Source of the DNA: a candidate division SR1 bacterium
Lineage (GTDB): Bacteria > Patescibacteriota > JACMRA01
Assembly (NCBI GenBank): GCA_014377045.1
Contig: JACMQI010000022.1
Coordinates: 1 to 32,418, forward strand
Direction: 5' to 3'
DNA: 32,418 bases
Position 1 is the stretch's first letter; each line of letters starts with the position of its first letter. Positions 1 through 7,365 of this stretch are shown one piece after another. The position numbers and the translations under genes were made by a program. A model generated the notes under the pieces. It worked only from the letters and a program-made list of their open reading frames with translations. It ran no database searches and was not told where the DNA came from.

Positions 1-117
1 AAGGATAGCCCCAAGCTCCTTACCATATTTTTCAAGAAATTCAGGTGAAGGATTATCAGTAAGTCTAGCTAATTTAGCACTTTTTGTAACAGTTTGGGCG
101 GCGAGAATTTTGGACAT
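1..117 (-). CDS. gatC: Asp/Glu-tRNA amidotransferase subunit C, N-terminal part
   Basis: This is the first 39 codons of a minus-strand gene that runs off the left edge. It starts at the ATG complementary to 115-117. The peptide begins MSKILAAQ and contains AKLARL followed by FLEKYGKELGAIL, the pattern of the GatC helical N-terminus. GatC wraps around GatA in the GatCAB complex, which converts misacylated Glu-tRNA(Gln) or Asp-tRNA(Asn) to the correct amide form. gatA lies 1.8 kb away on the same strand, and a GluRS gene and a tRNA-Gln are also in the window, so the pathway is coherent. The call rests on a short peptide. Confidence 0.75.
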   Translation of the reverse strand, partial: MSKILAAQTVTKSAKLARLTDNPSPEFLEKYGKELGAIL

Positions 118-173
118 AATTATAGTAAAACAATGATAGAAACTTTATGTTTCGTCAAATTGATGAACTTATC

Positions 174-202
174 TTGACAAAACATTGTTTTTTTTTTAGT
201 TT
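174..202 (+). promoter_or_regulatory. Putative promoter of the 62-aa gene
   Basis: A perfect TTGACA at 174-179 is followed after 17 bp by TAGTTT at 197-202. A long T tract fills the spacer. The -10 is weak, but the -35 and spacing match other promoters in this window. Confidence 0.45.
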
Positions 203-244
203 TCTAAGAAGTTAAGATTCTTTTGCTTTTAGGAGCATACATAA

Positions 245-433
245 ATGGGTATTTTAAGCAGTATTGTAGAAAATCTATTTCTAGCAACCAAAGGTGTTTT
301 ACCAGGTCAAGGTGAAACAGATGACAGCTCAGGCAAAGATTATGTTAAAGACTTCAAAGACAAGTCCGAAGATGAGCAAATACAAACTGACTCAATGCTT
401 GAAACCTCTTTCTGGACTGGGTATGACAGATAA
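245..433 (+). CDS. Small hypothetical protein, 62 aa
   Basis: An ATG follows an AGGAG ribosome-binding site about 10 nt upstream, which is unusual here because most genes in the window have no such site. The product starts with a hydrophobic, possibly amphipathic segment (MGILSSIVENLFLATKGVLPG), then becomes very acidic and polar (DDSSGKDYVKDFKDKSEDEQ) and ends FWTGYDR. I recognise no family. It is divergent from gatC and lies 42 bp before the frameshifted gene at 476, so the two may be cotranscribed. The promoter at 174-202 and the RBS support real expression. Confidence 0.6.
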   Translation: MGILSSIVENLFLATKGVLPGQGETDDSSGKDYVKDFKDKSEDEQIQTDSMLETSFWTGYDR

Positions 434-475
434 CAATTACTAAACAACTTTACATCCCTTGCTATCAAATAAATA

Positions 476-1917
476 GTGAGGAGTATTTTTAGATATTTTT
501 TACATATGTTTTTAAAAGATATTTCATACCTAAATACAATTTATAAAAGTTTAATAATTAAAGTGGAAATAATATCTTTAAAGCAAAAAGATGTAAGTGA
601 TCTTTTTGAATTATATTATATTCTCAATCAACTTGATGTATTATCGCGAATATCAAGTATATTATTTGTATCGCTTCATGAAGAAGGAAGTCAAAAAATT
701 CGCGATGCTTGGATTTCACTTATAGGAGTTTGTAAGTCACTTGATTTAGACAAGCTTATATATAAAAATGAAAAAGAAAGAACTAATTTTAGAAAAATCT
801 ACTGGAAAATAGTAAATAAATTTGATATTGAGGCTACTAAAAGATATCATCAAAATTTTGTTGGTAGTTATAATATAGAGTTTCTAAGACCAAAATGCAA
901 TGATGGGTTATCAGCTCACTATAATTGGGAAAGACATATCTATAACAATAAAAAAATCCACTTTTTAAAGATCTGTCTGATAACTTTGATATTCAATTAT
1001 ATTCAAATGCCGTTGGAAAACAACATGAAATATTAGATCACTATAAAATATATCAATCAAACTCTCCTGGTGTCAGCTATGATATTACTTGGCCTCCTCG
1101 AAAAGAAACTGGTTTAGAGCTGTTTGAAAGAACATACGATTTGCCTAATGATTTTCGTGGTTTTATATCTAATTGTATACAAGAACATTTTATAGATTTT
1201 AACAATAAAAATTGTACTGTAGTAGATTTATTTAATTTTGATAAGCCAAAAAGTCTAACACTTAAGCTGAGCGAATTAATTGAAACAAACAAGGTTTTGA
1301 TTGGTCAAATCACAGAATCTTTCAAAATTAGTCATAATAAAGCTATTGGGATAATGAGTAAGCTTATATTTGTTCCTGTATACACAGATGACAACAATAA
1401 AATACTTCCTTCTACAACAAAAATACAGAATGACTATATTTCTCTATTGCCTATTACTGACTCTAAAATAGAGACTGAAAATTACTTTTTTGCTGTAGCT
1501 CAAGTATTTTGTGAAGAAATCTATAAATCAGATAGCCTAAACCTGAATAAATCTTTAGTTTTTGGATTTCAAGAGCTGCTTAGTATATATTTTAGAGAAA
1601 AAATAAGTGTAAAAAGCATGAAATATCCGAGATTATCATTTTTAGATTGTGCTTGTTATGAAATTATCATGAATATTTTGATAGGAAAGGAATTGCATAT
1701 GATTTCAAAAAGTAGAGTAGACGATATATTAAACTATATAGCAGAACTTGAAAACGAACTAAAATGCGAACATTTGGATATAATCATTTTAGAGCATTTA
1801 AGCCGATTTGACATATATGATTTTATTGCACGGTCACGAAAAAATTATGTTGATTCAAAAATTAAATTTGAAATCAATAAGATAGATTTAGATGAGTTAA
1901 TTGATTATTTTAGCTAA
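476..1917 (+). pseudogene. Hypothetical gene of about 480 codons, frameshifted at an A7 tract
   Basis: Two reading frames on the plus strand make one continuous protein if read with a -1 shift (or one added base) at the A7 run 950-956. Frame one runs from a GTG at 476 (alternative ATG at 506) to about 955. The other frame continues with PLFKDLSDNFDIQLYSN and stays open to the TAA at 1917. Without the shift, frame one gives about 27 foreign residues before its stop at 1036. The composite is a mostly helical soluble protein with no motif I recognise. Its 3' end overlaps gatA by 21 bp on the other strand. It may be a true pseudogene, a slippage-expressed gene, or a homopolymer sequencing error. 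The intact 958-1917 frame argues for recent or apparent damage. Confidence 0.6.
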
Positions 1918-3342
1918 CTCTTCTCCAACTTTAAATAAAATTTCTTCGCCAAACTCTTTGCTCACAAGCTGAGCACCTACTGGTAGACTAGCACCTTCAA
2001 AACTTACATTTCCAAGAGGCACTATTAGACCTGGGATCTTAGCAATTGGGTGAGAAACTGTCATGATATCAGCTAGATACATAGCCATTGGATCATTACT
2101 ATTTTGACCAATTTTAAAAGCTGGAAAAGGAGAGGTTGGCATCAAAAGTACATCTACTTCTTCAAAAACTCTTTCGAAATCTCTTCTTATAAGTTCGCGT
2201 ACCTGACAAGCTTTATTGTAGTATGCATCATAGTAACCAGCAGACGAAGTGTAGGTCCCAAGCATTATTCTTCGTTTGCTTTCATCACCAAAATAACTAT
2301 CACGCGAACCTGAAAATAATGGGCCATTTGTTACTTGCTTACCGTATCTGACTCCATCGTAGCGTTCTAAGTTTGCTGATGCTTCAACAGTTTGTAGTAT
2401 ATAGTAGACACTCAATGCATATTCGGTCGTTTTCATACTTATATTTCTGACCTCATATTTTTCTCTGAGTTTTTCTATAGTATTTTCAAACAAATCTCGC
2501 ACTTCGGCAGATAATCCTTTACCAAAATAGTTTATAGGTATACCAATTATTGGTTTTTTATCTGAATTCAAGTTTTTGATATCTGTACTTGTCTGATCTC
2601 TTAGGCTTTTTTGTTGTAATATATCTAAGATAAGCTGTATATCTGCAAGGTTATTTGCGAGGGGCCCTGCTTGATCAAATGAACTGGTTGATGCCATGAT
2701 TCCCCAACGCGATACGGTACCATAGGTAGGGCGGATACCATAAATACCACAAAATGAAGCTGGTTGACGAATAGAACCCCCTGTATCAGTACCGATAGCA
2801 AATGGTACCTGACCACTAGCGACCATTGCTGCACTTCCACCGCTAGTTCCTCCAGGTACACGATCAATATCAGCAGGGTTGTGAGTAATCTGTCCAAATC
2901 CTGAAAACTCTGTAGATGAACCAAAAGCAAATTCATCCATATTGGTCTGTGCAATGAGTATGGCACCTTGATTCACTAAAAGACTATAAACATCGGATGA
3001 ATATACTGCTTTGTATCCATCCAATATCTGACTTTGGCCTGTTACTATTTCGTCTGAAACTAGGATATTGTCCTTCATGGCAAAAGGAATACCAAATAGT
3101 TTTTTTTGACCTAATATTTTTTTGATTTCAGCGTCGTTTTTATCTAAAATATATTTATCCAAATCACTCGCAAGTCTAAAAGCAAGATCTGTATTTAATC
3201 GCACTACTGATTTTATAGCTTTATCTTTTAATTCTATTTGAGCGTAAAAATAGTCTACTACTTCAGTTACAGTTGCTTGCTTGCTAAGATATAAGTTTTG
3301 AATATCAAAAATAGTTGGATTTATAGGGAGATTGATAGCCAT
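1897..3342 (-). CDS. gatA: Asp/Glu-tRNA amidotransferase subunit A
   Basis: A 481-aa amidase-signature protein, the usual length for GatA. It hydrolyses glutamine to give the ammonia that GatB uses to amidate Glu-tRNA(Gln) or Asp-tRNA(Asn). Visible catalytic elements are the lysine in FAMKDN (about K90), the glycine-rich loop GGTSGGSAA (164-172) and the nucleophile in TDTGGSIRQPA (about S190). By spacing, the usual cis-serine of the Ser-cisSer-Lys triad falls on T166, a conservative change. Conserved features continue with FDQAGP and the C-terminal PTSPFPAFKIG. The ATG at 3342 has a TGTCAA (minus-strand TTGACA) at 3381-3386 upstream. Its 3' end overlaps the opposite-strand gene by 21 bp. gatB is not in the window. 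Confidence 0.95.
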   Translation of the reverse strand: MAINLPINPTIFDIQNLYLSKQATVTEVVDYFYAQIELKDKAIKSVVRLNTDLAFRLASDLDKYILDKNDAEIKKILGQKKLFGIPFAMKDNILVSDEIVTGQSQILDGYKAVYSSDVYSLLVNQGAILIAQTNMDEFAFGSSTEFSGFGQITHNPADIDRVPGGTSGGSAAMVASGQVPFAIGTDTGGSIRQPASFCGIYGIRPTYGTVSRWGIMASTSSFDQAGPLANNLADIQLILDILQQKSLRDQTSTDIKNLNSDKKPIIGIPINYFGKGLSAEVRDLFENTIEKLREKYEVRNISMKTTEYALSVYYILQTVEASANLERYDGVRYGKQVTNGPLFSGSRDSYFGDESKRRIMLGTYTSSAGYYDAYYNKACQVRELIRRDFERVFEEVDVLLMPTSPFPAFKIGQNSNDPMAMYLADIMTVSHPIAKIPGLIVPLGNVSFEGASLPVGAQLVSKEFGEEILFKVGEELAKIIN

Positions 3343-3495
3343 ATGTAGAATACATGTATATTTATAGCTAAAACTGAATTTGTCAATATTATAGAATATA
3401 TTTTAAACGTTGAAAAAGTTTATTATTTATATTTTATAACTAATAGACTACGTTCACGTAATGTTATTGCTTTTAATAAAAGCAGGAGACATGAT

Positions 3496-3633
3496 ATGTG
3501 TCGAGATTCTGAAATAGTTTCATTTCTGAAAGGTGAAGAAGTAGCTAATGGTATTATAGATAAAAAATTATCTATAAAAGACTTAGCTAACCGTGGTCTT
3601 GATCTCCGGACATTGACTTCTACACCTAACTAG
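3496..3633 (+). CDS. Small ORF, 45 aa, with strong Shine-Dalgarno site
   Basis: An ATG at 3496 (or the out-of-frame ATG at 3491) follows GCAGGAGAC, a good ribosome-binding site. The peptide starts MCRDSEIVSFLKGEEV, is charged and probably helical, and ends DLRTLTSTPN before a TAG. I recognise no family. It could be a real small protein, the start of a decayed gene, or chance. The strong RBS, rare in this window, is the main support. Confidence 0.4.
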   Translation: MCRDSEIVSFLKGEEVANGIIDKKLSIKDLANRGLDLRTLTSTPN

Positions 3634-3969
3634 GTAAGACTTACAGATGACAAAAATTATGCAGTCTAAATCTTAGATTGCACAAGCAATATATTTATAT
3701 GAGTCGCTTACTAGAAGCTTCAAAACTGTGATTGTACGATGCAATTTAACTCCGAAATCCAAATACTATTGATACAAAAAGTTACTGAGCAAGTTTTAGT
3801 AGGAGTGCGAGTGTGATTTAAATATGACTTACTTAGTGATTGCCTAGTTTTTTAACCTTCCTTTATGCCTATTCTCTCTGTTAAATATGATAGGTAGATA
3901 TTTTGTAAATAATCTATTCAATTTGAATTTCGGCTAAGGTAGTAATTTAAAACACCATAAGTACAAATA
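3634..3969. other. Gene-free stretch
   Basis: I see no ORF with a supported start, no tRNA and no repeat here. A weak hairpin (ACTTAG with CTAGT, 3831-3847) runs into a T tract at 3847-3853 and could end a transcript from the 3496 small ORF. The rest is AT-rich with stops in all frames. Confidence 0.4.
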
Positions 3970-4000
3970 TTGACAACTTATTAAAAACCATTATTATAAT
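3970..4000 (+). promoter_or_regulatory. Putative promoter of the 19-aa small ORF
   Basis: TTGACA at 3970-3975 and TATAAT at 3995-4000 are both perfect, but the spacer is 19 bp (or 18 bp to TTATAA), longer than the optimum. Such promoters often depend on a regulator. A palindrome sits right over the expected start site. Confidence 0.5.
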
Positions 4001-4003
4001 TAA

Positions 4004-4021
4004 TTAGTTGGTATTAACTAG
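4004..4021 (+). repeat. Palindrome 1, possible operator
   Basis: TTAGTTGGTATTAACTAG is an imperfect inverted repeat of half-site CTAGTTAAT. The right half is exact when read on the minus strand. It begins 4 bp after the -10 box and so covers the expected transcription start. A second copy is at 4135-4152. Confidence 0.4.
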
Positions 4022-4053
4022 CACCCTTAAAAAAGCAGGAGGATTAGCACAAT

Positions 4054-4113
4054 ATGTTTGAATCAGTTTTATGGATTTTTATCGTTTCGAATGTAAACTT
4101 CATAAATTCTTAA
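4054..4113 (+). CDS. Very small ORF, 19 aa, possible leader or toxic peptide
   Basis: The ATG follows GCAGGAGG at a good distance, one of the strongest Shine-Dalgarno sites in the window. The 19-residue peptide has a hydrophobic core (VLWIFIVSN) and ends VNFINS. It has its own promoter (3970-4000) and lies between two related palindromes. The layout resembles a leader peptide or a small membrane peptide, but I recognise no family and chance remains possible. Confidence 0.35.
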   Translation: MFESVLWIFIVSNVNFINS

Positions 4114-4125
4114 AAGGGGGTGATC
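4114..4125 (+). promoter_or_regulatory. Near-perfect anti-SD complement without a following start codon
   Basis: AAGGGGGTGATC differs at one base from AAGGAGGTGATC, the full complement of the usual 16S rRNA 3' end. It begins right after the stop of the 19-aa ORF. No ATG, GTG or TTG follows at a useful distance; the hairpin 4135-4152 comes next. It could be a ribosome-binding or stalling element, or the relic of a lost start. Confidence 0.3.
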
Positions 4126-4134
4126 TAAATCTAT

Positions 4135-4152
4135 CTAGTTAATAGTAACTAG
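4135..4152 (+). repeat. Palindrome 2, hairpin, possible operator or weak terminator
   Basis: CTAGTTA and TAACTAG form a perfect 7-bp stem with loop ATAG. It carries the same half-site CTAGTTAAT as palindrome 1. It lies about 20 nt after the stop of the 19-aa ORF. The following sequence is only moderately T-rich, so it is a poor intrinsic terminator. Confidence 0.4.
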
Positions 4153-4286
4153 GGTTTCTAATTTAACAACACTAATATTTAGCTCTTTATTTGCGTTCAA
4201 TCGTAAGTGAAGAGTTTTTTTATGTTATACTTGCTAATAATGCAAATTATTGATACACTTAAGGCATATCTTTAAATTGCAGTTGT

Positions 4287-4316
4287 TTGACTCTTAAGAA
4301 AAATAAAAACTTACTA
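4287..4316 (+). promoter_or_regulatory. Putative promoter of the macro-domain gene
   Basis: TTGACT at 4287-4292 is followed after 18 bp by TTACTA (4311-4316). The ATG at 4330 is 13 nt beyond, and there is no Shine-Dalgarno site, so the leader would be short. Confidence 0.4.
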
Positions 4317-4329
4317 AATATAAAAAATT

Positions 4330-4872
4330 ATGTATTATCTCTACTATGGCGACATCACCAATCTTCATGTCGATGCAATTATCAATCCGGTACACAATAC
4401 ACTGATTGGTAAAGCTGGATTATCTGGTCATATTCAAAAACTTGGAGGAAGTCAATTAGCGGAAAAATGTGAAGAAAGAGGAGAGCTAAAGTACAGTGAA
4501 ACATTTTTAACACATGGTTATGAACTTTTTGCTCGCCATGTTATCCATATTTTATCACCTATGTGGCTTGGTGGTGGTAGCGGTGAACTCACTAAGCTTG
4601 AAATATGTTATGTTAACTGCATCAATATAGCTTTAGAAAAAGGTTTTAAAGAGGTTGCTTTTCCAGCTATTGGTACAGGCCTTGATGGTTTTCCTCCACT
4701 AGAAGCCACTCAAGTTGCTCTTAGAGTGGTATCAAACTATCTTGACGAAAGACAAAATGAGCTAGATGTAATATTTTGTTGCTTCAATGAAGACACTCGC
4801 GAAGCTTATAGAGATGAGCTAAAACAGCGAGGTATTGATTTCGTTAATTACACTGTGCACAGTAACGACTAA
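4330..4872 (+). CDS. Macro-domain protein (ADP-ribose binding)
   Basis: A 180-aa single macro domain. Visible signatures are GDITNLHVDAIINP at the N-terminus, the glycine-rich turn GKAGLSGHIQKLGG, LSPMWLGGGSGE, and VAFPAIGTGLDGFP near the middle. Members bind ADP-ribose or hydrolyse ADP-ribosyl groups from proteins or O-acetyl-ADP-ribose. The usual MacroD loop (Asn-Ala-Asn, then GGVDGAI) is changed to NPVHN and AGLSGHI, so the hydrolytic Asp is missing and binding or a variant chemistry is possible. The gene stands alone: it is convergent with the M16 homologue and no ADP-ribosyltransferase is visible next to it. Confidence 0.85.
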   Translation: MYYLYYGDITNLHVDAIINPVHNTLIGKAGLSGHIQKLGGSQLAEKCEERGELKYSETFLTHGYELFARHVIHILSPMWLGGGSGELTKLEICYVNCINIALEKGFKEVAFPAIGTGLDGFPPLEATQVALRVVSNYLDERQNELDVIFCCFNEDTREAYRDELKQRGIDFVNYTVHSND

Positions 4873-4907
4873 TAAAATTAGTAATATTTCTAAGCTTATT
4901 AAATATT

Positions 4908-6275
4908 TTACCCGATATATTTAGAAATTAGCTTATCTACTAGTCTAGTTTCTTTAGCAGTTCCAAGGGTTGTAATCGCCATTCTTTGAGGAATAAACAG
5001 ATCTAAAGCTCTTGAACGTATAGCACTTGCTTCTACTTTATTTATTTTTCCTATAAGATCATCCAAATCGTATATAAGAGAAGATCCCAGCATATTTTCA
5101 ACTTGCCATAATGTTGATGATAGAAGATTTTCATTTTCTAAAATCAGCCTGCCTTTTATGTATTCCTTAGCCTTAGCTAGTTCGTTAATAGAGACGGTTG
5201 TTTGTTTTAAGGAATCTAGGACAGAAAAAATACATTCGAGAGCAAAAGTAAATTGACTGTTGTCTGTTTTTCCTTGAATTTGGAGATATCCAGTATTTTT
5301 AAAACGTATCAGATCACTGACAATACTATTAAAAAATAATTCTTCTTCAACACCCTTTGACCATAATCGAGATGAGTATCCTTGGCCTAATATAGTATTC
5401 ATTACAAACAGTTCTGCATCTTGCGAGAGTTTGCGATCTTTGAGTTCTTCTATTTCGCTTTCAGTTAAAACTCTTGGTTCGTCTTTTGAATCTTGCTCGT
5501 ATTTCGGCTTCAACCCTTCGTCTAATAAGAAAGAAATTACAAGCTCAGTATAAGGTAAACCGCGCTGCCTATATTGAATTCTTGGTAGCAATCCTGCATC
5601 TTGATAGCTAAACTCTGGTGATTCTATGAAACGGCGATTTTTTGGATTCCAGTACCCCCATTCTTGGTCAACCAAATCACTAAGTGTCTTATTATCAAAG
5701 TTACCAGCTAGGATTACATAACTACGATTAGTATGATACTGGTGAAATAAATAGTTATCAATATCAGTTTTTTTAATTGATGTAAGTGTTTCAATGTTAC
5801 CGCTAATAGGTAACCCAAGACTATGATTAGCATACAAGTTTGAAAGTGCAAGTACTGATCTTTTACCATCTCCAGCATCAAAAGTTTTGACAAATTCTAT
5901 AGTATTTTGTTTTTCTCGCTCAATGTCTTTTTGATCAAAATAGGAGTGTTGTATGATTTCAGCTAAAGTAGAAACAGCTTTATATTGATGATTACTTGGC
6001 ACGGAAATATAGTGTTGAGTAAGTTCCTGACTCGTTTGTGAAACGTAGTCTGCACCCATTCCCTCAAGTGCATTAGTTAGATTTTTTGCTGAAGGGTGTT
6101 TGTCAGTACCGCACCGGAAGAGTTTTTCTATCATTCTACTCATTCCTTGAGGAAAATTTCCTAATTCTTGAGCTGAGCCAGAAAGAGTAACAAACCCTGT
6201 AATGAACATTTTTGAATTTGCTCTAGGTAGTCTGATGATGGTTAGACCGTTTTTAAGAACGATGGGTTTTAGCAT
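4908..6275 (-). CDS. M16 (insulinase-type) peptidase homologue lacking zinc ligands
   Basis: A 455-aa protein with the M16 two-domain pattern. It opens with LKNGLTIIRLP, has PQGMSRMIEKLFRCGTDKHPSA where active members have GxAHFLEHxxFKGT, then DQKDIEREK, and a second domain from about residue 240. The HxxEH zinc motif is replaced by RMIEK (R47, E50, K51), so both histidine ligands are gone. Such members usually act as the non-catalytic partner of an active M16 protein; no partner is in this window. There is no signal peptide, so it is probably cytoplasmic. It is convergent with the macro-domain gene. Confidence 0.85.
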   Translation of the reverse strand: MLKPIVLKNGLTIIRLPRANSKMFITGFVTLSGSAQELGNFPQGMSRMIEKLFRCGTDKHPSAKNLTNALEGMGADYVSQTSQELTQHYISVPSNHQYKAVSTLAEIIQHSYFDQKDIEREKQNTIEFVKTFDAGDGKRSVLALSNLYANHSLGLPISGNIETLTSIKKTDIDNYLFHQYHTNRSYVILAGNFDNKTLSDLVDQEWGYWNPKNRRFIESPEFSYQDAGLLPRIQYRQRGLPYTELVISFLLDEGLKPKYEQDSKDEPRVLTESEIEELKDRKLSQDAELFVMNTILGQGYSSRLWSKGVEEELFFNSIVSDLIRFKNTGYLQIQGKTDNSQFTFALECIFSVLDSLKQTTVSINELAKAKEYIKGRLILENENLLSSTLWQVENMLGSSLIYDLDDLIGKINKVEASAIRSRALDLFIPQRMAITTLGTAKETRLVDKLISKYIG

Positions 6276-6380
6276 AAAGATAGTATTTATATAAGCTTTT
6301 TGTAAAAAAAATATTTTGTCAATGAAGTAAACTATTTTATAGTATTGCCAAATTTGTAAAAATTATGAAGGCTGGCTTGA

Positions 6381-6830
6381 ATGTCATTGTATAATGTATC
6401 AGTAAGCTGTATTCTAGAGTATCAAAATAAGATGCTCATGATTCAGAAAATTCAGAAAGATAAAGTGTATTTTAGTATATCTGATGGATTATTATCAGAA
6501 CAAGAGACAATAGAGCGAGCTGTGATACGAGAAATAAAAGCAAAAACAGGTGTAGCTATAGAAAACCCACTACTTGTAAAAATTTATTAGTTTATACGAA
6601 GTGAATGAACAAATTTTGATTTTTTATTTCACTACCAACTAAGCGACTGGGATGTTGCCAAGATGAAACTTCAAGGAAGCGAGATAAGCTCTGTAAGATT
6701 TTTTACAAAAAGGGAAGTCAAAATACTATTAGAATAAAGGTCGTATGAAAGCACTCTCTCGGCCATGAAAATAACTGATTACTTAGGTCTTGATAAAGAA
6801 AATTTGTCATTTTGTATAGTTAGGGGGTAG
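6381..6830 (+). pseudogene. Decayed Nudix hydrolase gene
   Basis: The first 69 codons encode a Nudix N-terminus (VSCILEYQNKMLMIQK) and a Nudix-box remnant, GLLSEQETIERAVIREIKAKTGV. The Gx5Ex7RE part is there, but the REUxEExGU glutamates are replaced (REIKAKTGV), so metal binding would fail. After a stop at 6588, homology continues in other frames: LYEVNEQILIFYF, then HYQLSDWDVAKMKLQG through REVKILLE, a TAA, and YESTLSAMKITDYLG to a TAG at 6830. At least two frameshifts and one in-frame stop make it a pseudogene. The original protein would have been about 145-150 aa. Confidence 0.8.
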
Positions 6831-6867
6831 GTCAAAGTAAGCACACTATGAGCATTCTTTGACAACT

Positions 6868-6896
6868 GAAAAACAAAAATATCACCTTCTAGGTGA
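6868..6896 (-). terminator. Intrinsic terminator of tRNA-Gln
   Basis: On the minus strand TCACCT-AGA-AGGTGA (6882-6896) forms a 6-bp stem with a 3-nt loop, followed by a T-rich run (A-run 6868-6880 on plus). It lies 10 bp after the tRNA. Confidence 0.75.
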
Positions 6897-6906
6897 GTAA
6901 AATTGA

Positions 6907-6980
6907 TGGTTCGGGGCTAGGGATTCGAACCCCAGTAGGCGGCACCAGAAACCACAGTCCTACCGCTAGACGAGCCCCGA
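6907..6980 (-). tRNA. tRNA-Gln (anticodon CTG)
   Basis: Minus-strand cloverleaf with acceptor TCGGGGC paired to GCCCCGA, discriminator A and an encoded CCA. The anticodon stem GTGGT/GCCGC holds loop TTCTGGT, giving CTG (reads CAG). The T-arm has TTCGAAT. The D-arm (GTCTAGCGGTAGGAC) looks tRNA-Glu-like, which fits charging by a non-discriminating GluRS followed by GatCAB amidation; gltX and gatA/gatC are both in the window. Confidence 0.93.
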
Positions 6981-6989
6981 ATAATAGTT

Positions 6990-7019
6990 ATTTAAGTTCA
7001 AAATATAGGTTTTTGTCAA
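6990..7019 (-). promoter_or_regulatory. Promoter of tRNA-Gln
   Basis: On the minus strand TTGACA (7014-7019) is followed after 18 bp by TTAAAT (6990-6995), about 10 bp before the tRNA 5' end. Confidence 0.55.
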
Positions 7020-7113
7020 GTTCAACGATTTTTATATATATTTATACTTATTTATCTAAAATTAGATAATTTGTTTTATTTAATAAAGTAGTATTTAAAA
7101 TATAATTTTAAAC

Positions 7114-7141
7114 TTGACAATTTCAAGATATTGCTTAAATA
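7114..7141 (+). promoter_or_regulatory. Promoter of tRNA-Val and tRNA-His
   Basis: TTGACA at 7114-7119 is followed after 16 bp by TAAATA (7136-7141), 9 bp before the tRNA-Val 5' end. Confidence 0.6.
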
Positions 7142-7150
7142 TCATAAAAC

Positions 7151-7225
7151 GGGTGATTAGCTCAGTGGTAGAGCATCTCATTGACGTTGAGAGGGTCGGG
7201 GATTCGATCTCCTCATCACCCACCA
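7151..7225 (+). tRNA. tRNA-Val (anticodon GAC)
   Basis: Acceptor GGGTGAT pairs with ATCACCC, followed by discriminator A and an encoded CCA. The D-arm is GCTC...GAGC. Anticodon stem TCTCA/TGAGA holds loop TTGACGT, anticodon GAC. The T-arm GGGGA-TTCGATC-TCCTC has one G-T pair. Only one base separates its CCA end from G-1 of tRNA-His, so the two are surely cotranscribed and cut apart. Confidence 0.95.
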
Positions 7226-7226
7226 T

Positions 7227-7304
7227 GGTGATTGTAGCTCAGTTGGTTAGAGCGTCGGTTTGTGGTACCGAAGGCCGCGGGTTCGAGACCCGTCTTTCAC
7301 CCCA
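7227..7304 (+). tRNA. tRNA-His (anticodon GTG)
   Basis: Anticodon stem TCGGT/ACCGA holds loop TTGTGGT, giving GTG. The His hallmarks are present: an extra G at position -1 (7227) opposite discriminator C (7301), then an encoded CCA. The acceptor stem GTGATTG/CTTTCAC has two adjacent U-U mismatches (5-68 and 6-67), which is unusual. The T-arm is GCGGG-TTCGAGA-CCCGT. Confidence 0.93.
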
Positions 7305-7317
7305 TCAAAATTATTTC

Positions 7318-7345
7318 TTGACAAACAAACAAAAATCACTATAGA
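7318..7345 (+). promoter_or_regulatory. Promoter of tRNA-Ala
   Basis: TTGACA (7318-7323) and TATAGA (7340-7345) are 16 bp apart, 20 bp before the tRNA-Ala 5' end, so this tRNA has its own promoter right after tRNA-His. Confidence 0.65.
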
Positions 7346-7365
7346 TATGAAAGCACAAGTTTAAC

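Noticed and set aside
1077-1292. Minus-strand open frame of 71 codons
   Set aside because: Shadow of the plus-strand hypothetical gene, whose second frame passes through here.
2104-2966. Open frames on both strands inside gatA
   Set aside because: gatA covers the region with catalytic motifs; the others are shadows.
7114-7344. Open frame of 76 codons
   Set aside because: Covers tRNA-Val and tRNA-His.
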